Positions 62,200 through 64,000 of a stretch of 64,000 nt of DNA are shown piece by piece (the first letter of the stretch is position 1; every line of letters begins with the position of its first letter). Location: positions 620,001 to 684,000 of the forward strand of contig JAJKFH010000157.1 of assembly GCA_023333565.1 (NCBI GenBank). The letters are read 5' to 3'. This stretch comes from Puffinus mauretanicus. Its lineage: Eukaryota > Chordata > Aves > Procellariiformes > Procellariidae. The position numbers were made by a program, and so were the translations under genes. The notes under the pieces are model-generated. The model did no database searches and had not been told where the DNA came from. It saw nothing but the letters and a program-made list of their open reading frames with translations.

Positions 62200-64000
62200 A
62201 CACAGAACAAAACATCTATCACATTAGAAATAAAGCAGCTCCAGATAACAAGTATGGCAAAAGAAGCTAACACTTTGCATTAGGTTCAGCTCCGATTTAA
62301 TGTTTCTTACGTGTGCCATAATGGTGTCTGTCTGAGGGCAGAGAGTTCGCTTGCTTGTTTATTTACAGTAAACAGGATACCTTTCAGTTCAAAGCTTGTT
62401 TTCTAAAGATGTTTTTGCTGCTTCTCATGTATTGTAGATATGAGAAGAACTCACTGAGAAAAAAAAGGGAGTTCAGACAATGCCAGTTACAGCCAGTAGC
62501 TGATAGGTATCACAGCTCAGCATTATAAATGTATCATCAACAGACCTCCATACTTAAGTACGTGGAAGAAGGAATTTCAGGAATACCGAATACTTCACAT
62601 TTTACCACAATATCAGGATGACAAAAAGCCCTGTGACAAATAACTTTGTGCTATTCTAATGTGGAGTCACTGGGATTAATAGCCTTTAAAACCTTTCATT
62701 TCTCTTACATTTGATAGGGGTGCCCTAAGGGGTTGGTATTAGGTTAAACCATAGAGTGACACTGACTCATTTGAGGTCTCTTAATGCCTGTCTAGGAACT
62801 GCTAGGTCTGGAGCACCTGCTGCTAATGCTTAATGTGCTTTGCATTAGCACATCATGTCAGGAGAACCTGACACTGGCAGATAAATGGATGTTTTACAGT
62901 GCAATGTTCCCTTCTGCTTCTTAACTAATCAGCAATAGCAAGAAAGGCAATAGAGGGGATTTGACGAGGTTTAACCACAATTCTATTTTGAAACAAATAA
63001 GTATAACTTGAAACCTCACTGGCATCTTTTTTACAATAATTTCTAAGCCTCCTAGCCTATGGAAAACAAAACAAGGCAGTTCATAACAAATAAACTGTAA
63101 TGATGATAGAGCAGCTGGCATGTGAAGATTACAGAACACTTCACAACTTCACAAACATTACTGACAATATTTTGTTGAAGTGGGAGTCATCTTTGGTTTA
63201 GACATAAGGAAACTGAGGCATAGAGAAACTGGAATCATGTTTTGAAAGGAGCCTTTCAGTGCTAAAGCACATACAATCACACACAATTGTGGTGGGTAAA
63301 TTGCTTACTAAAGGTAAAATTGTCACTTGTCCACTTTCCCTGTTCTCAACTGAGTAAAAAATAGAAGGTTTTCCCTCAAGTTTTTCTTTCTTCTGCTGGC
63401 TATGTGCATTGCTGATTACAGTCTAGAGAGACTGATGTCCTAGAAGTGCATAAAGGGAAAGGATACAAAATGGTGCAAGTGTCACCTTCAGGGCACTCTA
63501 GCATCACTGCCAAGTTGGGCAGCCCAGGCACTGGCTGGCAGTACAAAACTATGATTTGTTCAGAAGGCCATTTATGGGTTGGGTAGGGCTTTTAGGCTGT
63601 GTCCGTTCTGGGGAAGTTGCAGTGTTAAAATCTAGCTCTGAGACTTGCATGAGGTAACATGTTTCTTGGTACAGAGTTCAAATTTTCTGCGTGTCGCTTC
63701 TCCATTTTATCCTGTACAATGACTTTCCATCCTTTGCCTTAGTCTAACAGAGGAAATAACGAGCCTCAACAGAATGTGTATCTTTAATGAGATGTGATTT
63801 TACTACCAGGGGCACCATAGCTTTATCGCCATTCAAAGACATACCAATGTCAAGCATGACAAATAAGGTTACTGAGGTGGTATTACATAAAAGTCAGGGA
63901 ATGATGCTCTCATGGAGCTTTAATGTGATTCCTTTCTGTGTTGTAATTAGGATACACATTTACAAATGTACTACACAACCCCTTTGCTAGTATTTTGTAG
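62200..64000. other. AT-rich noncoding DNA, no gene seen
   Basis: No supported gene; open frames are under 75 codons. It contains one MIR-like relic near 63200. Confidence 0.65.
63140..63260 (+). repeat. MIR-like SINE relic
   Basis: The core ATAAGGAAACTGAGGCATAG (63204-63223) is nearly identical to the MIR core GATGAGGAAACTGAGGCACAG. The flanks are diverged. Confidence 0.6.

Noticed and set aside
1..64000. CRISPR arrays, operons, phage or insertion-sequence systems
   Set aside because: No regularly spaced repeats, no dense coding and no ribosome-binding-site-led genes; the sequence is vertebrate noncoding DNA.

Overview
This window reads as a stretch of bird nuclear genome. It is AT-rich, has no dense open reading frames, and carries bird-type interspersed repeats: CR1 LINE fragments with the typical octamer tail (GATTCTAT and variants) and two ERVL-type solo LTRs. 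I cannot name the species or the neighbouring genes. I found no protein-coding gene that I can support. The longest open frames (199, 183, 177, 144 codons) lie inside an LTR, antisense to CR1, or in unassigned DNA. The window is best described as intergenic or long-intron sequence. I saw no prokaryotic gene system, CRISPR array, intact tRNA or rRNA gene, or complete provirus.

Layout. Positions 1-9600 are unremarkable AT-rich DNA with one odd multi-frame-open block near 4.0-4.4 kb. From 9.6 to 16.4 kb the sequence is richer in GC and in retained CpG. It contains a small CpG-rich core with a near-perfect CTCF motif (12702-12716), followed by about 3 kb that looks like a cluster of conserved noncoding elements (inference only). 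From 16.4 to 24.4 kb there is a CA microsatellite, old tRNA-derived SINE and MIR-like relics, and a minus-strand exon-like segment. From 24.4 to 32.7 kb lie an old CR1 copy, a short CR1 3' end, and two solo LTRs of different families (28530-29107 and 31615-32696), each flanked by a perfect 5-bp target duplication. From 32.7 to 51 kb the sequence is mostly plain AT-rich DNA with a CR1 3' end at 42.6 kb and MIR-like relics near 40-41 kb. A 1.3-kb dead CR1 copy lies at 51.36-52.66 kb. A much older CR1 relic lies at 59.1-59.9 kb. The last 4 kb holds two exon-like segments with good splice signals (61.4 and 62.1 kb) and more MIR-like relics.

Nothing here amounts to a new biological system. The items most worth checking are the CTCF/CpG core with its adjoining putative enhancer cluster, the two exon-like segments at 61.4-62.2 kb, and the in-LTR minisatellite. 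All family assignments rest on recognising consensus sequence by eye. No alignment or database search was run.
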